From: Crambe crambe
Lineage: Eukaryota; Porifera; Demospongiae; Poecilosclerida; Crambeidae
Assembly (NCBI GenBank): GCA_963924555.1
Contig: OZ004587.1
Location: 5,270,001-5,334,000, forward strand
Direction: 5' to 3'
Length of the DNA stretch: 64,000 nt
This document shows, piece by piece, positions 1 through 9,884 of the stretch (positions are counted from its first letter, which is position 1; each line of letters starts with the position of its first letter). Under the pieces are notes generated by a model. It saw only the letters and a list, made by a program, of their open reading frames with translations. It was not told where the DNA came from and did not search any database. The translations under genes were made by a program, and so were the position numbers.

Positions 1-115
1 ATTTTGTCTCTTTCCAAGTTTCACTAAGCAGTCTTTCTCATGCAGCCAAAATTAATGGTTGCACTGCTAGTGGTGATGCTGAATTACAGATGCAACACCT
101 ACATCACATTCACAT

Positions 116-190
116 GCATCACTGTAATTAATGTGTAAAAACAACCCACTTTGAGTTGCAATTTGCATTTGTTTTTACAGTGATGTAGCT
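116..190. mobile_element. Small MITE-like element ending in CACTGTAA / TTTTTACAGTG
   Basis: The stretch opens with cactgtaattaatgtgtaaa and closes with gtttttacagtgatg, so its ends are near-inverted repeats of CACTGTAAAAAC. The same element is present at about 42,875-42,945, 47,024-47,098 and 60,342-60,416, always inside copies of unit U. A related perfect hairpin is at 46,921-46,999. No coding capacity. Confidence 0.5.
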
Positions 191-477
191 TTTAATTAGC
201 ACTTAGCAACTAGCCAACTACTATTTGATTCACTGCTGAATAGAAAGAATAGACCTAGTGTATGGCATGTAGTAATGGGTTGTAATGCCAGAAATTATGC
301 CAAATTATGCCCTTTGCCATGATGTACCTATAATTATGCCAAAATTTATGCTGGCCTGTGCCTAGCACTAATAGATAGACCACCATACAACAATTGCTGT
401 AGAAATCAATCAAGCAGATAGCTAATAATAAATGAGTATATGGTGGCCAAATTAGCATGTGGTAGTAGGTTGGCCTA

Positions 478-628
478 ATGTGGATCCACCGGTTGCTGTA
501 GTTAATATGGATCCACCAGTTGCTGTAGCTAATGTGGATCCACCGGTTGCTGTAGCTAATGTGGATCCACCGGTTGCTGTAGTTAATGGATCCACTGGTT
601 GCTGTGGATCCACCAGATGCTGTACATA
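478..628. repeat. 27-bp minisatellite array (U1)
   Basis: Five to six tandem copies of a 27-bp unit built around GTGGATCCACC and GTTGCTGTAGC. Read on the plus strand it encodes VDPPVAVAN; on the minus strand two frames are open, giving LATATGGST and ISYSNRWIH. The open frames follow from the period being a multiple of three. The minus-strand frame begins at a remnant of the MAVQT start (here the ATG is ATA), so this copy of the MAVQT ORF has lost its start. Confidence 0.9.
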
Positions 629-1362
629 GCAGTTGTGGATACTTTGCCGTCTGCACAGCTATGGGTTCTTGTTTGTTTCATCAGCATATTAACGTCATGT
701 GACTTACCCTCTCCCCCTAAACATCAAAATGATGTTTTATTATCCAAAAATATGCCCCCTTAGTGTTAGCAAGCGAGGAGGCAGCAGCTCTATGGTAGTT
801 ATGCCGAAATCTGCACACACCTCACTGTAAAAAAAATGTGTAAAAACATTTTTAGGTCATTCGAGTTGCAAATTGGAACTCAGATAACCCATTTTTACAG
901 CTTACTTCCAGTGTCTTTTTTACAGTCCATTGCTTCCTTACACCACATTTCAATTGATATACAAGTTGACTCCAAAATGAACCCTTAAGGTGGCCAAATC
1001 ACTATTGCTCAATAATAATACCGCTAACTTGGCCCTCGTTCTGGGATTATGCGCACGAGCACCAATCATAGGGTAAGGGATCGACAAGCATATAGGTCAT
1101 TGTGCATGTGTACGTGTACGCGCAACGATAACGTAATTAGCGTGGGGTCATGTACCCCTCAGCGCGCATGCGCAGAGGGTTATAGTACTCAGTTGTCAGT
1201 TGTGTCTGTGTACGTGTGTGTATCTGTTACATCCATACCTGGACGAGCAGCGATAGAGATGCTCCAACTTCAGTCTCAACGATGTCTAAACAATGCGCTC
1301 GAGTGTTTAAACTGGCCAGATTTTTTGATAAAGGCCTGGATCCGCAAGCATGTTACCTACTA

Positions 1363-1908
1363 GTCTCGCGGGCCCGACCTTTTACCAACCGCGAGGGAAG
1401 GAAAGAGTCTGGTCAACATTGTTTCAACTTGCCAAAGATTTGGTGGCGGGCATGCGCAAACGTCACGATACGTCACGACTCTCAAACGGATTTTTTCGCG
1501 CGTGCACTTGTGCAGAGATCTCGTTGGTGATCATATATAATAGGAAAAAGAAAAGGCTGCATGGTCCAGGGTGTGCATCAGCCAAAGGGAGAGGGCCTAG
1601 GGACGAGGCCAGGTACTTGCAGGAGTTGCACTGGAAAAATTTCCGACACTTTCTGACCAGAAAGCTGTTTCCAAGCCTCCTCCCACTCTCTTGAATAGCC
1701 GCCTCCAGTCTATAATCATATTCCTGCTCTGCCATGTGGCGCTAAGAAATCTGGAGCGCAGATTTTTCCTAAATTCGTGATGTATAATAACGTCGTAGTC
1801 GCGCCCCTCCTTCCGAAGATTGCTGACTGTGCACAACAAGATCGTGTATTGGATTTGACCAGACTCTTTCCTTCCCTCGCTGTTGGTAAAGGGTCTGGCC
1901 CGCGAGAC
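1363..1908. mobile_element. 546-bp TIR element (GTCTCGCGGGCC family), TA target site
   Basis: The left end GTCTCGCGGGCCCGACC and right end GGTCTGGCCCGCGAGAC are inverted repeats of about 55 bp, extending through the 'accaaccgcgagggaaggaa' motif. Both ends are flanked by TA (1,361-1,362 and 1,909-1,910), as expected for a Tc1/mariner-type or similar TA-targeting MITE. Copies at the same place in the other units: 44,133-44,663 and 61,589-62,134. Solo or partial ends of the family occur near 5,005-5,040, 5,135-5,155, 10,937-10,960 and 31,940-31,977. Overlapping ORFs in several frames (1,350-1,735) are treated as chance. Confidence 0.75.
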
Positions 1909-2096
1909 TAGTAATCTACCGTACCGTGCGCGTGCGAGGCAGCCATAGCATTGCGTAAAGTAAGTTTGACGACCATTTCCTAGTCTGATGGTCGAGACAG
2001 AGAGCCTGGGTGACACGAGTTCTCCAAGCATGTGGACTCTGCTAGCTAGCTCAACTGCTTTATAAATGAATGGAAATGAATGATACTTTTAAATAC

Positions 2097-2242
2097 CTCC
2101 TGCTCATCAGTTATCTGCTCAATACAGTATCTGTAATAATTATCGATAATTGCTATAACACTGAGGGTTAGCACTTCAGTGCTCATTATTTTCTGTTGCT
2201 GATCTGAGGGTGGGTAGGCTTTTCCAATTTGATTTTCGTATA
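2097..2242 (-). other. Candidate coding exon, family unknown
   Basis: On the minus strand a 146-nt open segment follows a possible acceptor (gttag at 2,244) and ends at a possible donor (gag|gtattt). It reads YENQIGKAYPPSDQQQ, then MSTEVLTLSVIAIIDN and YYRYCIEQITDEQE. I do not recognise the protein. Copies are at 44,854-45,002, where the only length change is a 3-bp in-frame insertion adding one Lys, and at 62,323-62,468. Frame conservation in U2 is mildly in favour of coding, but U1 and U3 are effectively identical and add no independent evidence. It lies downstream (on the minus strand) of the DUF5054-like exons. Confidence 0.3.
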
Positions 2243-2527
2243 CTAACCTTCGTGAGAAAATCAAGAGATCGATTGCACGCTATTTTAGAGATTAATGTTC
2301 AGAGTCTGTTTATCTGCATCATCAGAGAGTATCTGAGGGGAAAAGTTTGTGATAAATCAATTTTAGCCACTAGATGATTTATTAAGCAAATTTTCATACC
2401 CTATCCCAGGAACATTCCCCATAATAGGTCACACACACTTTCATGCACATCCAACTGTGCCTGCACCAGAAACCTCTTCAGCAAGGTCACCTTATACGTA
2501 CCTCCTCCATGTCAAACCCCTGAGGGC

Positions 2528-2732
2528 ATAGGTGGTGGAACAGGTCAGGCCAGTCAGGCCCAGGCCTGACCAATATTTTGGGTAACATATTATGTTAAAA
2601 TCAGTGGCTATCAATCAATAACAAAAGAAAGTGTCCTATGATGCCCAAATATAGCAAATTGTTGAACTGGGTGATTACAGGCCTGACCAATCAAAACTTG
2701 CTTCCAACACCTCTAGTTCTGGAGGGCATATG
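2528..2732. mobile_element. About 205-bp insert with GGTCAGGCCAGTCAGGCC motif, absent from U3
   Basis: The sequence between 'cccctgagggcata' and 'gagggcatatgcat' is present in U1 and U2 (45,266-45,450) and missing at the matching point in U3 (62,753). It starts with a hyphenated palindrome around ggtcaggccagtcaggccc...gcctgacc and ends with 'gcctgaccaatcaaaact'. Short relatives with the same head occur at 38,150-38,200, 40,945-41,005 and 58,043-58,103. No ORF. Confidence 0.6.
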
Positions 2733-2988
2733 CATTTGAGTGGGCATACCAGGATTCTTGATGTATACTTAGGGTATTATTGTGGTGTGAGTTAATTACG
2801 TATCTTTAATCTGAGAGAAACGGGGCCACTTGGTTCACTTCTGTAATTGGAAGACGTAGGATTCCACCTATAATGACAGGGTCCTCCTTCGAATTATGAA
2901 CATACTATATAGTTCATATAAAGTGAATTATGTGATGAAATTACTCAATTCTATTACATGAAATAACAATGTTCTTTCTCCTACACTT

Positions 2989-3089
2989 TCATTGTGCTTC
3001 GTCTTTTTCCTCAAAGGGATACCAAAATACAGTGTCCCAAATGTTGTTGTGGATGTTAAACCACATCCCTTCAACAGCAATAGATCTAG
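2989..3089 (-). pseudogene. Last exon of a DUF5054-like (GH38-related) gene copy, U1
   Basis: On the minus strand, after an acceptor-like caatag, a 101-nt segment reads RSIAVEGMWFNIHNN, then IWDTVFWYPFEEKDEAQ and a TGA stop. The FNIHNNIWDT..FWY pattern corresponds to the C-terminal 'NN.WGTN..MWY' signature I associate with the DUF5054 family (glycosidase-like proteins related to GH38). The frame is open here and in U2 (45,708-45,808). In U3 (about 63,010-63,120) a 9-bp insertion introduces a stop. The preceding exon (next entry) is decayed, so I call the locus a pseudogene. Confidence 0.5.
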
Positions 3090-3169
3090 CTATTGTCTGT
3101 AAAGGGGTGGGGAATGGGAATGTGGGGTAGGGAACTGTTACTCACTATAAGACATACAAGAGGAACGAT

Positions 3170-3660
3170 GATGACAACATTCTTGCCAGGATTTCCTAAA
3201 CTCTGTTGCTCGACAGCATGCTGATACGTACTAGCTAAATTACAAATTGGGTTATTGAACCTTTGTTTTCCAATCCTTTAGGCATAAATTTCTTGCATGT
3301 TGAGGTTTATCAAATTGACTTCAAAATTGATTTCAAGAGTCAAAGAGTGAATTTATAGTGTGGAACTAGCTAGCTCTAATGAAAGCAGTAGCTCCAGTTT
3401 CATAGACGCTCAAGATTCCAGTACAGATACAGTGAGCTAGCAGCAGTTTCTGAAGCTGTTACGACAATGGGTGACTTAACAATACCACCATTCCAGTAAA
3501 AGACCTCCTGCACCAGCATCGGCGATATCTTGCTGGATATTTTAGATGAGCTCGTGATTAATGTCATAAACAATTCGATCTTCATAGTCAAGTATTTTAT
3601 GTATGCTTCTTTTACGGTGGCCCATAAGGGCCATGTCAAAGTAAGATTTTTCAATTTTCA
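3170..3660 (-). pseudogene. Decayed upstream exon of the DUF5054-like gene, U1
   Basis: Aligned by eye with the better preserved copy at 8,800-9,340 (minus strand). Shared landmarks are the 'gatgctggtgcaggagg' / 'gatgctggagatgatag' segment, the 'ctggaat..gagct..agttccaca' segment and the MPKG motif at about 3,281. The reading frame is broken several times between them. An 84-aa open frame at 3,400-3,654 covers only part of the homology. Equivalent copies: 45,880-46,176 (truncated by the U2 end) and about 63,190-63,610. Confidence 0.5.
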
Positions 3661-4858
3661 AACTGAATATTTCTATTTTCTGAAATGAGTATTTCTAAAA
3701 TGCACATTTCCAAAATGCGTATTTCCAAAATGCAAAATGTCTAGCTACAATTCCACTACACGGTGGAACCATACTCTGCCACTTACCTAGGCTAGCTATA
3801 CATGAATAATTTTAGCCAGATAAATGGCTACTAAGCTAAAGCTACCAGTGCATATTAGTTGGAGGGTGTGGTCTCATTCAGTGTAGTTTTTTTAGAGTGA
3901 TCCTGAAGAGTATGAAGGCTAGGCTTGCTGGAAAAGTGTTACACGATTCTATGTAGCTATAATTATAGGTTGGAATTTGAAAAAGCTTGTATGCATGCTG
4001 CCTAGCTAGCTGCATGTAAGTTCATGTTTGGATCACTCTGTTTCTAATTATGTTCCTCACTCCTCTGCATTAAATATAATTTTATAAGGATACAGTTTAA
4101 GTGTGCCATCTACCCACTCCTCTGCATAGACCGCAAGCTATATAGCTAGCTATAGACTTTGCTATTTCCATTTCCAATCTTACCATGAAGAAGATTGAAA
4201 ATGAAATGGTAGCTAGCTAGCTAAGATTGAAAATAACAAGATTGGAAATGGTAAGATTGGAAATGGCAAGATTAGAGATAGCAAGAATGGAAAAGTTCAC
4301 TTTGCAAACTAGCATAATAGCTAATATTAGCTATGTGGAGGAGTAAGCAACATTTAGAGAGTGATTGAACTTAGGCACACAAGCTTTTCAAAACACTCCA
4401 ACCTACATAAAATCATCAACTGAATGTGACCACACCCTCCAACTAGCCTATTAATTTGAGCCTGAGTTGGGTAGATTGCCATTGATGTATAGCCATGTAG
4501 CCTAGGTAGATTTAGCTATCTATATAGCTATTTATGATCTCAAAGGAACAACAGAAACAAAGCTTAGGTTGATAACACTTTACCTATCTGAAATCTTTCA
4601 GTTGATGCATTATAGATAAACATTTTTAGTCATGTTAATTAGTAGTTATATGCATAAACCTAGTATCCAGGGGAGGCTGCATTGCCTATAGTCTCTATAA
4701 ATTGGTATACCCAACAAGACTACCTATCAACTACTATCTATGTGCATGCATGTTTTCAGAATCTTATCGATTTTGGAAATGTACATTTTAGAAATACTCA
4801 TTTCAGAAAATAGAAATGTTCAGTTTGGAAATTGAAAATTCTTACTTTGACGTGGCCC
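3628..4858. mobile_element. 1.23-kb fold-back DNA element
   Basis: Left end GGGCCATGTCAAAGTAAGA and right end (inverted) GGGCCACGTCAAAGTAAGA continue as inverted repeats of about 110 bp, including 'tttctgaaatgagtatttct'. Inner inverted segments exist too: 'ttggagggtgtggtctcatt' at 3,860 against 4,420-4,443. A short tandem repeat of about 15 bp (aagattggaaatggt) fills 4,160-4,290. No ORF, so non-autonomous. The matching region of U3 (63,617-63,745) lacks it and has about 130 bp of unrelated sequence. I see no clean target-site duplication, so the superfamily is unassigned. Confidence 0.75.
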
Positions 4859-4994
4859 TCCACTTCTACAAAGTAGCTATGAATCTACTGAACTAGATTG
4901 AGAAGGTGCCACATTTCAGTCACAACCCACCATAGATATGAATGGTTCTGGGGCCACAACATTCACATATCTTGTGGTGCGACTGGACGCCTCC

Positions 4995-5045
4995 CCTTCC
5001 GCGGAAGTAGTCTCGCGGGCCAGACCGCCTTCCGCGAGACTACCG
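4995..5045. repeat. Short palindromic GTCTCGCGG element
   Basis: ccttccgcggaagtagtctc...gagactaccgcggaagg is a 50-bp near-palindrome nested on the family found at 1,363-1,908. The same element is at 63,890-63,945. The 62-aa ORF across it is not a gene. The following 230 bp (5,046-5,275) hold a GGTTGGTAAAGGGTC relic, a GC-rich stretch and presumably the promoter of the next gene; no TATA box is obvious. Confidence 0.6.
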
Positions 5046-5275
5046 CGGAAGGCGGCCTCCCATCATTCTAGAGGGTCAGCCCTAGGTCTAGTGGCCCTTT
5101 TGTGGTTAAATAACGTTGTGTGGTAAGCCTGACTTCCCTGGGGTTGGTAAAGGGTCGGCTACGCCAGCGTGCGCGCGCGTGCGCTGCGCATTTGTTTGGG
5201 GAGGTCCGCGCCTTAAACGTGATAAAGATTTTTGCTGGATGGAAGGTTGGAAGGAAACAGCTAGCTAGATAAAGC

Positions 5276-6301
5276 ATGGAGAACCAGGATGAAGACGTCG
5301 ATCGACCAAGACCTGGGTGAGTTGATAAAAACAGCAATAGGAAATATATTTCTCTAGCTAACTTGTGTGATGATAATTAGCTATTAACGTGCACTTTCAC
5401 CAACAGCTACGACCAGGATGAAGACCCACCAAGACCTGAACTTGAGGCAGTAGCAGAAACTTATGGTCATATTGGAACAGCAATCGTGGAGACACCTGGC
5501 ACTATATACCCCTGCAACAATCCTTCTAAAATTGACAGTGTCTTTAGCATTCAGTACATAGTGGAACCACCTGAGTATGGGAAGTGGATGATCTTCAAAC
5601 ACCTGGATGAAATTGATGATACCTGGAAGGCCATACAAGGAGCCCTGGATACCGGTCGACTACAAAAGTACGTCAGCCGTGTCAAGTGTACCACAAAGAG
5701 GTATAACCCAACAGAGAAAGGGCCTGGACCATGCACCACAGCCTCTATCAATGTATTTCTTAATAGCTCTGAGGATCGAATCATCGATGACGTTGGACGT
5801 AGGCTTATCCAAATTGCCAGGCAAAACATAAGGTATAAGAAAAATGAAGACACACACGAGAGGAGATATGCACATGCTGGTGCGGAAAATGTTACCAATA
5901 AGATCCTCTACTGGAATAATGGGAAGCCTTCTAATGAGCGAAAGGGGAGGAGGCGTCCAGGCATCACAAAAAGCAAGGAAGATGTGTGGAAAATTAATGT
6001 TGTGGAGGCACCAGAACCGTTCCTATCCAAGGAAATCTATGGCTGGTGGGTTGTGAGTGTCGAGACTAACCAAGCCACTGAAATGTGGTATCTTCTCAAG
6101 AGGCAGATAGAGAGTGGTGCAAACAACCCTGGAGTCATCAAAATGGAATGCATTCCCAAAATACATCAGCGCTCACCTGAGAAGCCAAGATTCCTCATCT
6201 ACACCAGCAATGAGGACAAGGATAAAGTTAAAGAATGGCTGAAGATGCTTGTCAAGGCAGAACTAAGTTACAAGGAAAAAAAACAGAAACGGGCCCACTA
6301 A
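5276..6301 (+). CDS. Bles03/C11orf68-like (DUF1917) protein, two exons
   Basis: Exon 1 is 5,276-5,316 (ATG, donor gtgagt) and exon 2 is 5,407-6,301 (acceptor caacag), giving 311 aa. The motif GKWMIFKHLDEIDDTWKAI (about residues 72-90), then GRLQ, a I.VFLNSSEDRIIDDVG segment and an ILYWN strand match the order of conserved elements in the Bles03 family (human C11orf68), which has an eIF4E-like fold. The C-terminal half (about 225-305: GWW, W.LLK..IESG, IKMECIPK, PRFLIYTSNED) repeats the same pattern, so the protein may carry two such domains. The acidic N-terminus has an internal repeat (QDED.DRPRP / QDEDPPRPE) that straddles the intron. Function is unknown; an RNA- or cap-binding role is only a fold-based guess. 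A paralogue follows 630 bp downstream. Confidence 0.75.
5317..5406 (+). other. 90-bp phase-2 intron
   Basis: The GT at 5,317 (ggtgagttg) and AG at 5,406 (tttcaccaacag) join GG to C to make a Gly codon, continuing YDQDEDPP in the frame of the long ORF. The join gives an uninterrupted protein from the ATG at 5,276, which supports both the intron and the start. Confidence 0.8.
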
Positions 6302-6933
6302 ACTGGCTTGCTAAAACTTTTCTGCCCATTCAACGTAGCTAGCTGATATCCGGAATGTCTTTACTTTAGCTAGTAGTGTGTTAAAAAATCTCTGTTGTAA
6401 AATTTGTATCTGGCACTATGAAAAATAATCCTAGCCTGAAACCTGAAGGAAACTTGATAAGGAAATTCATGATCATAGGATACACAAAGGCAGTGACAAC
6501 AGTTTTAAATGTCATGAAATATGCTGTGTCCTTGTGTAGCTATAACTATCCTACAAAAAATAGCTACCAGTCTACACTAAGACCCACTAATAGTACTCAG
6601 GACTCGAGTGTAGTACATTATCAGCAACCACAAAACAAAAAAGGTGGAGGTAGCTACGTATAGGAGTTACCAAAGTATGTTTGCTCAGTCTACAAATATG
6701 GAAAGAAGAAGGGCGTGTAGGTTGTAAGCCTCAAGCCGTTACTTTTGAGCGTGCTAGTTCATGGTTAAAAAGTGGTGTTTTTGTCACTTTTTGTGACCGA
6801 GTTATTACGTAACTACGCGTAGCCTCCTCCTTTTAAGGGCGACGAATGTTAGACCCTCCCACAAGTCAACAATACGTACCAAGTTTGAAGGCACTATAAA
6901 AATAATATCAAGATTCTGAAGACCTGACTATCA
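6302..6933. other. Intergenic, no gene seen
   Basis: AT-rich spacer between the two Bles03-like paralogues. An 81-aa ORF at 6,418-6,663 has no recognisable features and sits directly after the stop of the first gene, so I treat it as 3' UTR or chance. A GC-richer patch at 6,700-6,880 may be the promoter of the second gene. Confidence 0.5.
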
Positions 6934-7752
6934 ATGGCTGAAGATCACAATGAAGATCAACCAATTCGTGGCTATTATGGAACAGCAATAGTAGAGGAAT
7001 CTAGCACTGAATTGCTCTGCAGTCAACCTTCAGAAATTGACAGTTTCTTCAGTATTCATTACATCATAGAACAGTCAGGGTGTGGGAAGTGGATGATCTT
7101 CAAACACCTGGATGAGATTGATGATACCTGGAAGGCCATACGAACAGCCCTGGATGAGGGTCATCTAGAAAGATACATCAGTCGTATCAAGTGTACCACA
7201 AAGAAGTACAATCCAACTGAATTTGGGCCTGGCCCATGCACCAAGGCCTCCATTAGTGTATTCCTTAGTAGCTCTGATGATCAAATTATTCAGGACATTG
7301 GACACAGGCTCATAAAAATTGTCAAGCAAGACATCGAGTACAAGACCAATGCTGGTACAGGAGACGTTGTCCTCTACTGGAATGGTGGGAATCCTTCCTA
7401 TGAGCTAATGGGGCAGGAGTTTCCAGGCACCACCATAGACAAAGTGGATGTGTGGAAAATTAGTGTTGTGGAGGCATCTGAACCATTCCAGTCTAGGGAA
7501 ATTTATGGCTGGTGGGAGGTAACTCTTAAATGTGACCAAGCCACTGAAATTTGGCACTTTCTCAAGATCCAGATAGAGAGTGGTGGGAGCAATCCTGGGA
7601 TCATCAAAATGGAATGTGTTCCCAAAGAAGACCCCTCTTCACCTGAGAAACCAAGATTCTTCATCTACACTAGCCGTGAAGACAGGGAGATAGTTGGAAG
7701 GTGGCTCAGGAGACATGTCAGGACAGAAATAAGTTACCATACAAAGGATTAG
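6934..7752 (+). CDS. Bles03/C11orf68-like (DUF1917) protein, second paralogue
   Basis: Single open exon, 272 aa, from ATG at 6,934. It is collinear with the preceding gene from GTAIVE onward: GKWMIFKHLDEIDDTWKAI at residues 51-69, SRIKCTTKKYNPTE, SSSDDQIIQDIGHRLIKIV, VVLYWNGGNPS, then the second half EIYGWWEVTL, ATEIWHFLKIQIESGG, IIKMECVPK, PRFFIYTSREDRE and ISYH. The block inserted in the first paralogue between SINVFLNS and ILYWN (a charged ERRYAHAG-type segment) is absent here, so this copy is the more compact. An extra upstream exon like the 41-nt exon of its neighbour may exist, but I did not find one. Intact, with no frame breaks. Confidence 0.8.
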   Translation: MAEDHNEDQPIRGYYGTAIVEESSTELLCSQPSEIDSFFSIHYIIEQSGCGKWMIFKHLDEIDDTWKAIRTALDEGHLERYISRIKCTTKKYNPTEFGPGPCTKASISVFLSSSDDQIIQDIGHRLIKIVKQDIEYKTNAGTGDVVLYWNGGNPSYELMGQEFPGTTIDKVDVWKISVVEASEPFQSREIYGWWEVTLKCDQATEIWHFLKIQIESGGSNPGIIKMECVPKEDPSSPEKPRFFIYTSREDREIVGRWLRRHVRTEISYHTKD

Positions 7753-8600
7753 AAAGACTGTCTTAGCTAACACATGTGTTGTAGCTATAATGTTAAGAAG
7801 AGAAACTCCATGGTGCATATACCTACATAGCTAGCTCATGATGCTCTAAGGACCATTGATTCCTTAGCATCAACCCTTTTAGCTAGTGCTGGCAACAAAG
7901 ATAAAGAGGCAGAGGCATATGGGCTGATACTTGTGTTCACCTCCTTCTTTATCTTCTCACAACTAGCTAGTTTTAAAACTCAGAATCGTACTGAGTTATC
8001 GGGACTGACGTATGTTAGAGGAATAGCTGGTCTGCTTCCACATACGTAGATGCAAAGGATACAAGAGTGTGCAAGAGAAAGGAAGGAAACCACAATCAAG
8101 TCTACACCAATTTTTTTCTGCCCTCATAGCTACACACAGATGATTTTGTATCAGACCAGGAGTAATGGGGTTCATCAACACCATACCAACTAGGGGCATG
8201 GCCTGCGAGACTAACAACAATTAAGGATGATTTGATCTATAACTTAACCAATAAATGTGCTTTTATAAAGCTTCGAATTTTTGTGCTCACAAAGATATCA
8301 CCAAGTGCTGAGCACAAGATCTGAGGTTGTGTGTACCATGCTGTCATAGCATAGGACTTCCATAGTCACTGTGTATAGATCCTCCTGAACCACCCCTTTT
8401 CCTGGCTAGGCCTGATAGGATGGATTTCCACCCTCAAGCTATAAGAAGGTCAGCCTGTGTAATAACAGTGCCCTCCCTTAGATTCATAAAAATAATGACT
8501 GAAATAAAAGTGCTGAATTCTAGTGTATAGCTATGTGATGAAATTATAAGCAATTCCAATTACATAAAATAAAGATGTTCTTTCTCATACACTTTCATTG
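7753..8600. other. Intergenic, no gene seen
   Basis: AT-rich spacer with only short ORFs. A stretch at 8,150-8,215 resembles a degraded GTCTCGCGGGCC-type element end ('ggcatggcctgcgagacta'). Nothing else recognisable. Confidence 0.4.
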
Positions 8601-8629
8601 TGTACCTTGATTTGAAATCTTTGTATTCT

Positions 8630-9884
8630 TCCTCGAAGGGATACCAAAATACGTAATTAGTGTCCCATAATTATGTTGTTGTGGATGTTAAAAGCAAATC
8701 CCTTCAACCATGACGGATCTATCGGCTCCAAAGGGGCGGGGAACGGGGTGGGGGTCTTAAACAAACTATCACTCACTATTGGACACACAAGAGGAACATC
8801 CAGGGAAGATAAAATTTGATAACGATATCTTTCTTGCCAGGATTTACTAAACCCCGCAACTCTACAGACTCAACAGCATGCTTATACTGAGAGCCATTCA
8901 AAATTACTGACTCTGCTGAAATCGGATCATTATCAGATATTTTATGATAATAACCTTTGTACTTCCCAATCCCTTAAGGCATGAACGAAAAAATGTCGCT
9001 TCAGGAAGGCGTGTTGAGGTTTTGTCGAAGAATGTGACTTCAAAATTAAGTGAATTTGTTGTGGAACTAGCTCCAATGTGCAGCTCAACCCAAGCTTTCA
9101 GAGGCATGCCGTAGTAAGAATTCGCATGTGTATCACCATCCAATTCCAGTAAGAAAGTTCGCTGACCAGAATCTTTAGCAGTGTAAAGGTGTTTTAAAGT
9201 GAAATGGACAACAGAGCTATTGGGATGAGCGTACATGTCGCTAAATGCCTTGTGATACCCTGCATTGCCATAGTAATTATACCTGCTGGTCATAAAGTCA
9301 AAATCTGTTCCATTGTAAGTATAATAAGCCAATAAGCCAATGGCACTATCATCTCCAGCATCAGCTAAAATTAAATCTTTGATGTTTTTTCTCTGCTGTT
9401 GTATACTACTATAGCTCCGTTGTCATTGAAAGCTCCGTTGTCATTGAAAGCTAGGTTTATTCTGCCACTGGGAAGGTCGATAGTGAAGATGTGATCGATA
9501 TTAACTGCAACAAAGCCATCCAAATTCGGTTTGGTAGGATAGAGACCACGTAACTCTTTTTCCAAATTCTCTGCATACCATTTCGCTGACTGGCTTGCTA
9601 CAGTTTCAGTCATGTTGAAGAATATTCGCTGTTCCTTCCAAGATTTTTCACAGTTCACCATGTTAGAGTGCTTTCTACGTAACTGCTCTGAAGTCAACGT
9701 TTTTCCAGTTCCTCTCGTCATTGGCACCAGGTAGTCCCCAAGTATGCTCAGGAATCTTCACACAAAATCTTTGACTCAGTCCCGTTTCCGGGTTCCAATT
9801 AAAATACCATTCAGGTTTCGGCTCCTTGAGCAGTTTAGCTTCATAATGAGTGATCCAGATACTTAGACATAGGATCCCATCCAA
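8630..9884 (-). pseudogene. Broken DUF5054-like (GH38-related) gene
   Basis: Minus strand. Successive segments are: EPKPEWYFNWNPETG then RFCVKIPEHTWG (about 9,745-9,850); MTRGTGKTLTSEQLRRKHS to NLAFNDNG (9,371-9,727); LAYYTYNGTDFDF to DKTSTRLPEATFF (8,990-9,332); then KGYYHKISDND, VILNGSQYKHAVESVELRG (8,810-8,975); and a damaged last exon with FWYPFEEE (8,620-8,730). PEHTWG, RLPEA, VILNGS..KHAV and the terminal WY block are signatures I associate with DUF5054. Segments 1-2 join if CCCC at 9,736-9,739 lost one base, and 2-3 join if TTTTTT at 9,385-9,390 gained one, so both breaks are in homopolymers and could be assembly errors. An in-frame TAA near 8,983 and a shifted last exon argue for real decay. 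The N-terminal part is missing. FNDNGA is tandemly duplicated (18 bp). Confidence 0.6.

Larger units (their letters stand above)
1..5100. repeat. U1: partial copy of the long duplicated unit U
   Basis: Positions 1-2,527 match 60,227-62,753 at a constant offset of 60,226; landmarks throughout this stretch show no length difference and I found no base difference where I compared. From about 2,733 to 3,600 it still matches 62,755-63,600, but with several indels, and there it is closer to the second copy at 45,450-46,176. Positions 4,860-5,100 match 63,750-64,000. The unit begins before the window. It carries a 27-bp minisatellite, a TIR element at 1,363-1,908, an exon-like segment at 2,097-2,242 and decayed DUF5054-like exons at 2,989-3,654. 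ORFs at 1,049-2,031 lie across the TIR element and are not supported as genes. Confidence 0.9.

Noticed and set aside
478..628. Regular 27-bp repeats could suggest a CRISPR array
   Set aside because: Units are directly adjacent with no unique spacers, and the window is clearly eukaryotic.
1049..2031. Overlapping ORFs of 90-144 aa on both strands, repeated at 43,820-44,708 and 61,275-62,257
   Set aside because: They span the ends of the 546-bp TIR element, conflict with each other, and are frame-shifted between U1 and U2.
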